Part shown: positions 27,219-36,150 of the stretch, in pieces
Numbering within the stretch: position 1 is the first letter of the stretch
How the letters are laid out: each line of letters begins with the position of its first letter
Assembly: GCA_027451905.1 (NCBI GenBank)
Contig: DAIDHV010000004.1
Span: 1-64,000 of the forward strand
Reading direction: 5' to 3'
Length of the DNA stretch: 64,000 bases
From: Armatimonadota bacterium
GTDB taxonomy: Bacteria > Armatimonadota > Fimbriimonadia > Fimbriimonadales > Fimbriimonadaceae
Program-made: the position numbers and the translations under genes
Notes under the pieces: generated by a model
Database searches by the model: none
What the model was told of the DNA's origin: nothing
What the model saw: the letters and a program-made list of their open reading frames with translations, nothing else

Positions 27219-27986
27219 GTGGCATCCATCGAAAGCAAGCCCAGCCATACCCTTCAAAAGCGGTCGCACGTGTCGGCTTTGGGCTTGGTTGAGCCCCCAC
27301 CCATAGTTGTGGAGTGCAGTGCCTTTCAGGGCACGCTGGCAACCCTATTTCTTTTGGTCAAGGATGGAAGGCTCAATCTTGCCGAGATTCCGCTTGCTCC
27401 CATTTGCCAGGCTTATTTTGAATATCTTGTTGGTGCTCCCGACCATTCCTTAAATGAGGCGGCTTCGGCACTTGCTGCCCTTGCCTATTTGTTGGAAAGA
27501 AAGGCGTGGGGACTGCTTCCCTCAGAAGAAGAAGAACCTGAAACCGAAGAATTCTCTTCGGACTTTAATCTAACTGCATCGATCGGAGACTTTGATACTT
27601 GCATCCGTGCCCTTCTTGTGTATAAGGGAGATCGAGACAAGTTGTTTTTTCGGAGCGAAATTAATCAAGAGCTAATTTTTCCTCCTGAGTTGGAGCTAGA
27701 AGATCTTTCCGTGGTTGACTTGGCCAAGGCTTTTCGGGATATCTTGGAGAAAGCCGCACCTGATCCTACGCCGCCCATGCTTAGGGAGCGCCGAAACTTG
27801 GCTGAAGTCATGAAGGAGATCCTTCTAAGATTGCATTCTGGCTGGCAGGGGCTCTCTTATTTGCTTCCCGCAAGCTATACAATTACAGATGCTGTTTACT
27901 GTTTTCTTGCTATTTTAGAGCTCATCAAAATTGGACAAGTGAAAGTAGAAATGAAAGAATCAGGAGCAGTGTTTGCAAGATCATAA
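27219..27986 (+). CDS. scpA: Segregation and condensation protein A
   Basis: This 255-residue protein is the kleisin subunit that bridges the SMC heads in chromosome condensation. The N-terminal motif FQGTLATLFLLVKDGRLNLAE corresponds to the family FEGPLDLLLHLI..EMDI, but the usual GPLDLLL is changed to GTLATLF. A helical middle with an acidic linker (SEEEEPETEE) follows, then a C-terminal winged-helix region ending around AVYCFLAILELIKIGQVKV, the canonical end. The start is GTG. It overlaps scpB by 14 bp, as in many bacteria. The smc gene is not in this window. Confidence 0.9.
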   Translation: MASIESKPSHTLQKRSHVSALGLVEPPPIVVECSAFQGTLATLFLLVKDGRLNLAEIPLAPICQAYFEYLVGAPDHSLNEAASALAALAYLLERKAWGLLPSEEEEPETEEFSSDFNLTASIGDFDTCIRALLVYKGDRDKLFFRSEINQELIFPPELELEDLSVVDLAKAFRDILEKAAPDPTPPMLRERRNLAEVMKEILLRLHSGWQGLSYLLPASYTITDAVYCFLAILELIKIGQVKVEMKESGAVFARS

Positions 27987-28587
27987 CCTCGTGGAAGCTC
28001 AAATCCACGTCCAGCCCGCAACCATTGCTGTACTTCCTGGATTTAGCATCGTTGATACACTGCTTGCGATTCTGTTTGCGGTCCCCAAACCAGTGGCAAT
28101 TGAATCCATCGCAGAAACTTTGGGACTGTCTCATGCGGCTGTTCGGGGCGGCCTGGAAAAGTTAAGAGGGCAGCTTGAGCTTGCAGGACCCTTGCAAGTT
28201 GTGGAAATCCAAGAAGGATTTCAACTTTCTACCAAGCCTGATTTTGCTCCAATTCTCGCTCAGATTTTACGGCCAGAACCACAAAAACTAAGCCGCAGCA
28301 TGATGGAGACTCTGGCGATTGTTGCCTACAAGCAGCCAGTGACTTCAAGCGAAATTGAGGCAATCCGAGGCGTTCAAAGTGACTATTCCTTAAAGGCCCT
28401 GATCGACAGAGGCTTGATTGAGGACGTCGGACGAAAGCAAACGCCGGGCCGTCCGATTCTTTACGGCACATCTGCTGTTTTTCTGCATCACTTCAACCTC
28501 AAAGCGATTTCTGATCTGCCGAAGCTCGGGCTAGACCTTGCCGGCTCAGAGGAAGTTTTAGGTTCAGAAGTGGGTGCCGAACTCTAA
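27973..28587 (+). CDS. scpB: Segregation and condensation protein B
   Basis: This 204-residue partner of ScpA binds as a dimer to the kleisin and helps load or regulate SMC. It consists of two winged-helix domains. The second has the strongly conserved MMETLAIVAYKQPVTSSEIE, then IRGVQSDYSLKALIDRGLIE and GRPILYGTSAVFLHHFNL. The TTG start at 27973 is 7 bases after a GGAG site and lies inside scpA. The gene is followed by a 180-bp gap with a separate promoter for the carboxypeptidase gene. Confidence 0.94.
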   Translation: MQDHNLVEAQIHVQPATIAVLPGFSIVDTLLAILFAVPKPVAIESIAETLGLSHAAVRGGLEKLRGQLELAGPLQVVEIQEGFQLSTKPDFAPILAQILRPEPQKLSRSMMETLAIVAYKQPVTSSEIEAIRGVQSDYSLKALIDRGLIEDVGRKQTPGRPILYGTSAVFLHHFNLKAISDLPKLGLDLAGSEEVLGSEVGAEL

Positions 28588-28731
28588 GGAGTTTTGCTTA
28601 ATTTGTCGCTTTGTAGCAAGGGAATAGTGACCACTTCCATGGATTTGGAAAGTGGGTATCCAAAGCCCAATAAGCCTTGATTTCCTGCAAGGCGAGGCTT
28701 AAGCTTTTCCAATTTTTTTGGATTTAAGACC

Positions 28732-28759
28732 TTAACACGAGGGCCATTCTTGGTATATT
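28732..28759 (+). promoter_or_regulatory. Sigma70-type promoter of the D,D-carboxypeptidase gene, possibly leaderless
   Basis: TTAACA (28732-28737) and TATATT (28754-28759) each match the consensus in 5 of 6 bases and are 16 bp apart. The ATG of the next gene lies only 8 bases after the -10 box. Transcription would therefore start at or within two bases of the start codon, and there is no Shine-Dalgarno site. Read from consensus only. Confidence 0.5.
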
Positions 28760-28767
28760 GATTAGGT

Positions 28768-29982
28768 ATGGGCTTGAAGTGGCTGACTGCCGGATCCATG
28801 ATTTTGGCGGCAACCTTCAGCATCGCACGTGACGCTTCCGGACCACTTTCTATCTCGGCTCGGAGCGGCATCATTATAGATGCCAATAGTGGGGCTGTGC
28901 TTTGGTCCAAAAATCCAGACTTAAGGTCTTTCCCTGCCAGTACAACCAAGATTATGACGGCCATGCTTTTGCTGCAAAACCGAAAGCTAACCGACATCAT
29001 GACGGCGCCAAATGGAATCGAAAAAGTGCCGCCAAGCAGCATGCATTTAAGGTCTGGAGAGCAGCTAACCGTGCACGACCTTCTTTACGCGATGCTATTG
29101 AGAAGCGCCAATGACGCGGCAGTAACCATCGCCTATGATTTGGCAGGGTCTAGGCAAGCTTTTGCCAATATGATGAATCAGGAAGCGCAAAAGTTGGGGT
29201 GTACCAATACCCATTTTGACAATCCTAATGGATTGGATGACCCAGACCACTGGACGACAGCTGCGGACATGGCAAAAATCGCGCGGGCAGCCATGGAAAT
29301 CCCTTTTTTCCGCCAAGTCGTCAGCACTGTTCATTACCGCATCACAAGAAGCATCAACCAAAGGGATTTGTGGATGACCAATTTAGACAAAACCCTGCGT
29401 CTTGATCCCACAGCCGATGGCATCAAAACGGGGTGGACAGTTCCCGCCGGTCACTGCTTTGTTGGCAGCGCAACCCGAGATGGGTTTCGGGTGATCACGG
29501 TGGAGTTCCACAGCAATAACTGGGTTGCTGATAATGAAGCCATGATGGCATGGGCATTTTCCAACTACAAACATGTGGAAGTGGATCCTGCCGGCACAAA
29601 AATCGCAGAGATACCAATACCCGCGATCAAGGGTTTCCAACTGCAGGCGGGAATTGACGCACCGCTGCAGGCAATCACACCAAAAGGCAGTACCAACCCC
29701 ACTTTTACCGTCACCTACAAACAGGAACTTCCCATCAACCAAACGGTGGACAAGGGCGCAGTTATCGGACGTGCCTATGCGTGGAACCAGCAAGGAATTA
29801 AGGTTGGAGAAGTTTCTTTAATAGCCCTCAATTCAGAACCCGCCACTCAGCCCCAATTGGGTTCAGCCTCCGGCCGATTTTCCATGAGATATCCCATCGG
29901 GGCTCTTTTCATAGTTGGTGGTGTTGTGCTCTATCGCAGAAAAAATAGGATGCGAAACGGCTTGGGATCATTTCGTATCTAA
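28768..29982 (+). CDS. D-alanyl-D-alanine carboxypeptidase (PBP5/DacF-like)
   Basis: This 404-residue penicillin-binding protein trims the terminal D-Ala from peptidoglycan stem peptides outside the membrane. It has an N-terminal signal peptide of about 22 residues. The catalytic motifs are STTK (Ser58, Lys61), SAND (Ser113, Asn115) and KTG (Lys220). A PBP5_C-like beta domain occupies about 270-350. Unlike PBP5, which ends in an amphipathic helix, this protein ends in a true transmembrane segment (about 375-395) followed by a basic tail. The rluB gene follows after 12 bp. Substrate preference within the family cannot be told. Confidence 0.93.
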   Translation: MGLKWLTAGSMILAATFSIARDASGPLSISARSGIIIDANSGAVLWSKNPDLRSFPASTTKIMTAMLLLQNRKLTDIMTAPNGIEKVPPSSMHLRSGEQLTVHDLLYAMLLRSANDAAVTIAYDLAGSRQAFANMMNQEAQKLGCTNTHFDNPNGLDDPDHWTTAADMAKIARAAMEIPFFRQVVSTVHYRITRSINQRDLWMTNLDKTLRLDPTADGIKTGWTVPAGHCFVGSATRDGFRVITVEFHSNNWVADNEAMMAWAFSNYKHVEVDPAGTKIAEIPIPAIKGFQLQAGIDAPLQAITPKGSTNPTFTVTYKQELPINQTVDKGAVIGRAYAWNQQGIKVGEVSLIALNSEPATQPQLGSASGRFSMRYPIGALFIVGGVVLYRRKNRMRNGLGSFRI

Positions 29983-29994
29983 GTCTCTATAATC

Positions 29995-30795
29995 ATGAAA
30001 TCAAAGGAAAAACCTACCAACTTGGATGGGACATCAGAAAGGCTGCACGTCCGCATTGCCCATTCGGGGTTTACAAGCCGACGCAAGGCAGAAGAACTCA
30101 TCAAGGAGGGTCGGGTCACCGTCAATGGCGAATTGGTTATGGAAATGGGATTTATGGTGTCCGACTCTGATCGAGTCTATGTGGATGGCCGTCCCATCAA
30201 ATCTCAAAGGCTATGCACGGTTCTACTGAACAAGCCGATTGGATACATCACTACGATGAGCGATCCTTACGGTCGCAGAACTATTGTGAACTTACTGCCC
30301 GACATCGGAGTTGTTTTAAAGCCGGTTGGCAGATTGGACCAAGATACAGAAGGTTTGCTACTTTTGACTAGTGACGGAGAACTTGCTCATCGCTTAGCTC
30401 ATCCAAGTTTTGAAATTGAAAAGGAGTATGAGGCGATTGTGGAGGGTATCCCAAGTGAAGCTACCCTTGATAAGCTGCGAAGGGGCGTTTATATTGAGGG
30501 AGGCAAAACCAAACCGGCTAAGGTAAGCGTGATCCATGCCGAGCCCAGCACTCAAACCACCTCCCTGAGATTTGTGATCCATGAAGGAAGAAAAAGGCAA
30601 ATCCGCCTCATGGTCGAAGCGGTGGGGCACCCCATCCTTAAGCTTAGACGCGTGCGAATTGCCCATTTGAGGGTGAAGGGAATGAAGCCAGGTGAATGCA
30701 AAATCCTTGGTCAGGAAGACCTTTTTAAGCTTCGAGAGTTGGTTGGTTTAGGCGAGACACCTGTGATTTCAGATTCCAGCAGATCCCACAGCTGA
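29995..30795 (+). CDS. rluB: 23S rRNA pseudouridine synthase, RsuA/RluB family
   Basis: This 266-residue enzyme has an N-terminal S4 RNA-binding domain (about 15-70: RIAHSGFTSRRKAEELIKEG, then VTVNG). The catalytic domain has the motif VGRLDQDTEGLLLLTSDG, where the Asp is the nucleophile, and HEGRKRQIRLM near the end. RluB acts on 23S rRNA near position 2605; RsuA and RluE/F relatives act elsewhere. I favour RluB because the scpA-scpB-dac-rluB order resembles the Firmicutes arrangement. The last 85 bp overlap the end of the convergent HD-domain gene. Confidence 0.88.
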   Translation: MKSKEKPTNLDGTSERLHVRIAHSGFTSRRKAEELIKEGRVTVNGELVMEMGFMVSDSDRVYVDGRPIKSQRLCTVLLNKPIGYITTMSDPYGRRTIVNLLPDIGVVLKPVGRLDQDTEGLLLLTSDGELAHRLAHPSFEIEKEYEAIVEGIPSEATLDKLRRGVYIEGGKTKPAKVSVIHAEPSTQTTSLRFVIHEGRKRQIRLMVEAVGHPILKLRRVRIAHLRVKGMKPGECKILGQEDLFKLRELVGLGETPVISDSSRSHS

Positions 30796-31337
30796 GGATT
30801 TACCTTTTTGGGGATTGTTTTGAGGATGTCCCGACTTTGTTCAATGTAGTGCCGCAGATCTTCTCCCGTTCTCACGATCCGAGCTTCGCGAAGGTTGTCA
30901 ATGCGATCCGCAAGTTTAATGAGCATTGCATTTGGTGACATTTTGCGAATCTCCATCAACAACATTTTTGAGCGAAGTTCTCGAAGTTGGCCCTCGGTTA
31001 GCTTTTTAACCACCAGTTCGTCAGGCTCTTCTCTTGTAAGTTCCAAAACCAACTGGGCAGTTGGCTTTCCAAACTTCTTAGAGATTTGCTTGGGGCTAAC
31101 TGCCGACTCTTCCAAAACATCATGGAGCAAAGCCGCACACAAGACGGTTGGATCATGGACTTTTCCGACCGATGTCACAAGATTAGCCACCGAGATCGGA
31201 TGAACCGCGTAGGGCAGGCCATTTTTTCCATCCCGTGATTGGCCGAGGTGGGCCTGGACCGCAACCTTGAGGGCCATTTGTACCTTGCTAAACTTCTGAA
31301 ATTTTTTTCCCAAATGATGCCCCAACTGTTCGGACAA
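30711..31337 (-). CDS. Single-domain HD hydrolase, RelA/SpoT-type (putative small ppGpp hydrolase)
   Basis: This 208-residue protein matches only the hydrolase domain of RelA/SpoT. AVQAHLGQSRDG and LPYAVHPISVA come first, then the metal-binding AALLHDVLEES (HD motif) and the later KLADRIDNLREAR. No synthetase, TGS or ACT domain is present, so it resembles SAH/MESH1-type small alarmone hydrolases that degrade (p)ppGpp. Some members of this fold act on NADPH or other nucleotides. Its 3' end overlaps rluB by 85 bp in antisense. A full RelA is expected elsewhere in the genome. Confidence 0.88.
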   Translation of the reverse strand: MSEQLGHHLGKKFQKFSKVQMALKVAVQAHLGQSRDGKNGLPYAVHPISVANLVTSVGKVHDPTVLCAALLHDVLEESAVSPKQISKKFGKPTAQLVLELTREEPDELVVKKLTEGQLRELRSKMLLMEIRKMSPNAMLIKLADRIDNLREARIVRTGEDLRHYIEQSRDILKTIPKKVNPQLWDLLESEITGVSPKPTNSRSLKRSS

Positions 31338-31376
31338 TTATCGCACGATTAAGGTTTTTACGTGAAACTGTCCGCG

Positions 31377-32129
31377 TTAAAAGGCTTGGTATTCGCCGTA
31401 ATCAGGGTGATCGCTAAAGGGTGCGCGCGCTTGCTCAAAGGTCTGCCAACTAGCATGACCATCTGCAAAAACTCCATTTGATCCGCCATTGTATCGCAAT
31501 GAAATGGCGATCGGGTTCATTTTATCTTGGGGACTTAGGGGGGCTTGAACTTCATTGAGCCATGGATGAAAGTGGACATCACAAAAACTGGACCGTCTTT
31601 CCGCGATGTAAATTGTTTGAGAGGGTTCTAGAATCTGCGACTCGGTGGCTCCAAAAAGAAAGTAGGCGTTTAGTAAATCACTGGTGAGAGTGCCGGGGGG
31701 TGGAGCAAGCGGACTAGAGCCGATACAATTTCCGTTGGCATCTAGCAAGTGGTTTCCATGAGGGTCGGGATCTCCAGGATCGTTGTAAATCGCGGCGCCA
31801 ATCGTAGTTCGAGAGCCAACATACGGTAGCAGTTTATCGAACGGTGAGCCATAATCAACCCCTTCTAATTGCCCGCTTGCATCGTCTACGGCTGGGTTAC
31901 TGGAAGTTGGATGCTCTTGGGGATACTTATCATCCCAGTCCCCCAGATACATCGTTAGGGCCACCCCAACTTCCCTCATTTGGGAAAGGGCGGCAGTCTT
32001 CTTTGCTGCCATTTTTGCCTGGGCAAAAACGGGAAACAAGATGGCGGCTAAAATGGCAATGATTGAAATCACAACCAAGAGTTCTATGAGGGTGAATCCG
32101 AATTTAATTTTTGACCTTGACTGTAGCAT
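31377..32129 (-). CDS. Type IV pilin-like protein with prepilin cleavage site
   Basis: This 250-residue protein has a short basic leader, then FGFTLIELLVVISIIAILA, the type III signal peptide cut after Gly by prepilin peptidase. The next segment, AILFPVFAQAK, is a form I associate with Armatimonadota. The C-terminal region has a GVFADGHASW motif, usual in the large H-X9-DG paralog families of Armatimonadota and Planctomycetes (DUF1559-like). Role: pseudopilin or secreted surface protein of unknown function. I chose the ATG at 32129; a start at 32183 would add 18 residues before the leader. It is likely monocistronic. Confidence 0.9.
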   Translation of the reverse strand: MLQSRSKIKFGFTLIELLVVISIIAILAAILFPVFAQAKMAAKKTAALSQMREVGVALTMYLGDWDDKYPQEHPTSSNPAVDDASGQLEGVDYGSPFDKLLPYVGSRTTIGAAIYNDPGDPDPHGNHLLDANGNCIGSSPLAPPPGTLTSDLLNAYFLFGATESQILEPSQTIYIAERRSSFCDVHFHPWLNEVQAPLSPQDKMNPIAISLRYNGGSNGVFADGHASWQTFEQARAPFSDHPDYGEYQAF

Positions 32130-32326
32130 AAGCTCTATGATGGGGCAGATTGAGGCGCCTGCAACGATTGCAGGCGCCCGCACTAATCTTCTTTGAACAC
32201 TTTTGGTTCCAAGAGGATCTGGCTTTTACTACTAATCAAACCCAAGATTCGTCCAATTTGATCTCGCAAATCTATGAGGAATCATAACCTGGGCCCCGAC
32301 ATTGAAGCGGAATCAACCTAGAGAAG

Positions 32327-32779
32327 TCAAGACGCTGGCTTGGTGTTTTTTTCCAGGAGCTCTAGGATTTTGATTTGCTGTTGAGAGATGTCATAAACCT
32401 CAGTAGTTAGGGTGTGAATAGCCATCAAGGTTTGATGATCACCCTCTGCCCGAGCATCACTTGCGGCTGCTAAAACGTTCTGGCCAACAATAATGATGGG
32501 AAGTAGCACCAATTGCAAAAAGGTCTGAGCGATCCAGCCAATGATGACCACTGGATCATGGGTTTTAATTGCAGCAGGAAGAGAAATAAGCGATAGAATC
32601 GTAAAAATGTAGGCACACCACATAGACCCCACCCCTTTGGTAATAGCTAGGGCTACCATGGTGTTAAATTTACCGATCCAGCCACTTCCGTGGATGAGTT
32701 TGTAGATGCTTTTGTTTAACACGAGAGAAGGGACATGAGCACTTGCCTCTGCCGAGCTTTGTTTTTGATTTTCTGCCAT
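32327..32779 (-). CDS. Small membrane protein, DUF1003-like
   Basis: This 150-residue protein has two or three hydrophobic helices at about 40-110. The arrangement GSMWCAYIFTILSLISLP ... IAQTFLQLVLLPIIIVGQN resembles the DUF1003/low-affinity iron permease-like group, which ends with a QN after the second helix. A soluble helical tail with HQTLMAIHTLTTEV follows. No function is established. I chose the ATG at 32779, preceded by an AGG-type site; a longer start at 32833 is weaker. It is separated by 244 bp from the divergent ppx gene. Confidence 0.7.
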   Translation of the reverse strand: MAENQKQSSAEASAHVPSLVLNKSIYKLIHGSGWIGKFNTMVALAITKGVGSMWCAYIFTILSLISLPAAIKTHDPVVIIGWIAQTFLQLVLLPIIIVGQNVLAAASDARAEGDHQTLMAIHTLTTEVYDISQQQIKILELLEKNTKPAS

Positions 32780-33077
32780 TGCGAACCTACCTGTTGACCA
32801 ATCATTCTCAAAACCTAGCCTACAAAACTCCATTCACGGGTCGTTGAGGTGATGAACAAGAGTGCAGGTCAACCAAGATTGCGACAAATTGTACCGCTCT
32901 GTTTTTCTTAAGGAACCGCAAACTAGCCTAATGCCTTCGGTAGCAAGCTTTTTGTTGACTCTATTCTTAGCGAGAAGACTTATACATTGCGGGTGCCGAA
33001 ATGAGCTAGCCTACCGATTGAAGCTGAATTGAATCTAAAAGGAACCGATTAGCGGTACCCTGCAATGAGCAAGTTTT

Positions 33078-33986
33078 ATGGCTAGAATCTACGCGGCTGC
33101 CGATATTGGCAGCAATACTGCCCATCTTCTTGTTGCCGCAACTGATGGAAAGTTGGTCATGCGGATTGACAACATGAATGAGTGGATTCCACTTGGCGAA
33201 GAAGTGGCTCTATTTGGCGAAATCCCGAAAGAAAGAATTGGCCAGCTATCTGCCGTCATCAAAGAGTTCCGAAAGACGGCTCAGGAACGGCAAGCGGAGG
33301 GGATTTACGTTTTTGCGACCGAGGCCATGAGGTCTGCCGCGAACCATGAAGCGGTTTTGACGAGGATCAAGAAAGATTCCGGCGTCACCGTGCAAGTGAT
33401 TCCGCCAAGCGCAGAGGCGTTGTATAGCCTGAAAGGAACAGGCTTAGATACTCCTGCAATTGGCAACACGGTCATGATTGAAGTGGGAGGCGGCAGCGCC
33501 CAAATTCTCACAATTGCGGGAGGAGAATCAGGCACAGAGCAGTCTCTTAAGCTTGGCACCGGCGCAGTGATTGCCAAATCTGGGCTCGATTATCCGGCTT
33601 CTAAGAAATCGCTAGATTCTGCCCGAAAATATATTCGATCCGAGGTAGAAAAGATTCAAACTGTGATGGTTCCAGGACTAGCAATTGGTTCTGGCGGTGT
33701 GATCCGTGGAATTTGGCGCGCACTTCATCCCGATGGAGAGAAATGCATTGCAGTAGAAGAGCTTGATTATCTGATCTGGAGTTGTTCTCAATTGTCTTTG
33801 TCTAGAATTGTAGAAAGGTTCAATGTCAAGGTGAAACGGGCAGGCACTTTGCTGCCCGGGGCTATGGTGTATCGAGCCCTTTTAGATAAACTTCAGTTAG
33901 AAAAATTGGCGATTAGTGAATTTGGTGTGAGGGAGGGCGCAATTTTGGAAATGGCGAATGGAAATGTCCTATTTTCAAAACCGTAG
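33078..33986 (+). CDS. Ppx/GppA-family phosphatase (exopolyphosphatase)
   Basis: This 302-residue enzyme has the actin-like ATPase fold. The phosphate-1 loop is ADIGSNTAHLLVAATDG at residues 8-24. A catalytic Glu lies in VFATEAMRSA, and the phosphate-2 loop is IEVGGGSAQ. It is the short form, with only the two N-terminal domains and no HD-type C-terminal domain. It should remove terminal phosphate from polyphosphate, or from pppGpp. Six bases separate it from ppk1, so the operon has both synthesis and breakdown of polyphosphate. Confidence 0.9.
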   Translation: MARIYAAADIGSNTAHLLVAATDGKLVMRIDNMNEWIPLGEEVALFGEIPKERIGQLSAVIKEFRKTAQERQAEGIYVFATEAMRSAANHEAVLTRIKKDSGVTVQVIPPSAEALYSLKGTGLDTPAIGNTVMIEVGGGSAQILTIAGGESGTEQSLKLGTGAVIAKSGLDYPASKKSLDSARKYIRSEVEKIQTVMVPGLAIGSGGVIRGIWRALHPDGEKCIAVEELDYLIWSCSQLSLSRIVERFNVKVKRAGTLLPGAMVYRALLDKLQLEKLAISEFGVREGAILEMANGNVLFSKP

Positions 33987-33992
33987 CAGTTC

Positions 33993-36089
33993 TTGACCGC
34001 AAAAAGTAGCCCAAACCCGCAAAAAGGAAAGGTGAAGCCCTCGCCATCGGAATCCCACCTTTTTAATCGTGAACTGAGTTGGCTAAAGTTTAATGAGCGA
34101 GTGGTTGAAGAAGCCTCTAACCCCGACAATCCGCTCTTAGAAAGGCTCAAGTTTGTTAGTATTTTTGAATCAAATCTAGACGAATTCTTTATGGTTCGGG
34201 TTTCTGGCCTCCTTGACCAGAAACTGAGCGGTCTCCTTGAGCCATCACCGGATGGCATGAGTCCAAGTGAACAGATTCGTTCTATTTACAAAACCGCCAA
34301 GCTGCAAAGGACCCAGGTTAGCAAGCTGATCAAAAAAGAGCTTTTGCCTCAGCTTAATGAGGTCGGTATTCAGCTAGTTTCCTTCAAGAAACTTACCGAG
34401 AAGCAGAAGTTGGGCTTGGTAGCCTATTTTGATCATGAAGTCTTTCCTTTATGCACTCCCTTACTTTTGAGCCCTGCTCCGACCGTGCCATTTATTTCGA
34501 ACCGTAGCTTAAATTTGCTGGTCGTTCTGAAGGGAGATGGAGAAGAAGATCGACTTGCGAGGGTTAAAGTTCCAACCGTTTTGCCCAGATTGGTTAAAGT
34601 TCCTGGCTTTAAGAGGCACTTTGTGCTCTTGGAAGATCTTATACAGCAGTGCTTGCCCTCGTTGTTTCAGGGAGTTGAAATTGTCAGTTCGTCACTTTTC
34701 CGGGTGGTCCGCGATGCAGAAGCTGAAATCAAAGAACTTGAAGCTGCCGACTTAATTGCCTTTATTGAAGAAACGTTACGACAGCGCCGCTTTGGCGATC
34801 CTGTGATCCTTGAAGTCCAAAATGAGATGCCAGAGGGCGCAAAAAAGAGCCTTGCTAAGCTGCTGGATCTGGAAAGCAACCTCATTATGCCGGTGGCAGG
34901 AATTATTGGGCTTGACGTCTTTCAGGAATTGGCGTCTGTGGATCGAAGCGCCCTAAAATTCAAGCCATTTGTGCCTTTTTTGAGCGAATCTATTGCGACA
35001 ACTGATTCGCTTTTTGAATCAATGAAAAAAGAGGACCTCTTGCTTCATCACCCTTATGACTCGTTTCGATCAGTGGAAGAATTTTGCCGTTCGGCTGCAT
35101 CCGATCCAAATGTGATTGGAATCAAGCAAACCTTATACAGAGTTGGCAGCGAATCTCCTATTGTCGAGGGTCTTATCGATGCGGCAGAAGCCGGTAAGCA
35201 AGTGGCAGCAATGGTTGAATTGAAGGCTCGATTTGACGAAAACAACAACCTAGTTTGGGCGAAAAGATTAGAAAGAGCTGGTGCCCACGTCACTTATGGA
35301 TTTACCGATACCAAAACCCACTGCAAAGTCTGTTTGGTTGTTCGAAGGGAAGGCGGTACCATACGCCAGTACGCCCATATCGGTACTGGTAACTATAATC
35401 CAACAACCGCAAGGCAATACTCAGACCTAGGCCTTTTCACGGTTCAACCAGAAATTGTTCAAGATATTTCTGAACTGTTTAACTATTTAACAGGATTCAG
35501 TAAACAAAACCGGTACCGAAAGCTTCTAGTTGCCCCCATTAATTTAAGGGAGGGCGTTCTTGAACTCATTCAAGCCGAAATAGCCAGCCATAAGAAATTT
35601 GGAAACGGTCATATCTTTATCAAGCTCAATTCTGTTGTAGATCCAGAAGCTATCGAAGCTCTATACGAGGCAAGCAAGCAAGGGGTTAAGGTGGATTTAA
35701 TTGTCCGCGGCATTTGTTGCCTGCGCCCCGGCGTCAAGGGGTTAAGTGAGAACATACGGGTTGTTTCGATTGTAGGCAGGTTTTTGGAGCATAGCCGTAT
35801 TTATTACTTCGCCAATGGAGGGGCACCAAAGGCGTACATTGGAAGTGCAGATTTAATGCGGCGAAACCTAGACCGCCGAATAGAAGTTCTTGCACCTGTT
35901 GAGCACAAGCCCTTGTTGGATCGGTTAAGAGCGATTATCGAGACGTGTCTCCAAGACAATTTGCAGGCTTGGGATTTAACAAGTTCTGGAGACTATGTTC
36001 GACGCAAGCCAAAGGTCGGCAAATCCTTTTCAGCTCAAGGCTGTTTTATGCAGCTTGCCAATCAAAGGTCTCTCAAACGTGACATTTAA
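33993..36089 (+). CDS. ppk1: Polyphosphate kinase 1
   Basis: This 698-residue enzyme makes inorganic polyphosphate from ATP. The N-terminal motif LFNRELSWLKFNERV is a hallmark. The two catalytic histidines are His462 in YAHIGTGNYN (the phospho-histidine site) and His600 in VGRFLEHSRIYYF. The length fits the family. It starts with TTG six bases after the ppx stop. The GH20-like gene starts 61 bp downstream on the same strand. All key residues are present, so it is probably active. Confidence 0.96.
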   Translation: MTAKSSPNPQKGKVKPSPSESHLFNRELSWLKFNERVVEEASNPDNPLLERLKFVSIFESNLDEFFMVRVSGLLDQKLSGLLEPSPDGMSPSEQIRSIYKTAKLQRTQVSKLIKKELLPQLNEVGIQLVSFKKLTEKQKLGLVAYFDHEVFPLCTPLLLSPAPTVPFISNRSLNLLVVLKGDGEEDRLARVKVPTVLPRLVKVPGFKRHFVLLEDLIQQCLPSLFQGVEIVSSSLFRVVRDAEAEIKELEAADLIAFIEETLRQRRFGDPVILEVQNEMPEGAKKSLAKLLDLESNLIMPVAGIIGLDVFQELASVDRSALKFKPFVPFLSESIATTDSLFESMKKEDLLLHHPYDSFRSVEEFCRSAASDPNVIGIKQTLYRVGSESPIVEGLIDAAEAGKQVAAMVELKARFDENNNLVWAKRLERAGAHVTYGFTDTKTHCKVCLVVRREGGTIRQYAHIGTGNYNPTTARQYSDLGLFTVQPEIVQDISELFNYLTGFSKQNRYRKLLVAPINLREGVLELIQAEIASHKKFGNGHIFIKLNSVVDPEAIEALYEASKQGVKVDLIVRGICCLRPGVKGLSENIRVVSIVGRFLEHSRIYYFANGGAPKAYIGSADLMRRNLDRRIEVLAPVEHKPLLDRLRAIIETCLQDNLQAWDLTSSGDYVRRKPKVGKSFSAQGCFMQLANQRSLKRDI

Positions 36090-36150
36090 TCTTGCCGGTT
36101 GTTTCATTGGCAAATCCAAACAAACTCTTGATGTGGCGCCAAGACTAAGG

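Noticed and set aside
28584-29042. 152-codon minus-strand open frame over the start of the carboxypeptidase gene
   Set aside because: It is antisense to a clear penicillin-binding protein and its own translation shows no family pattern.
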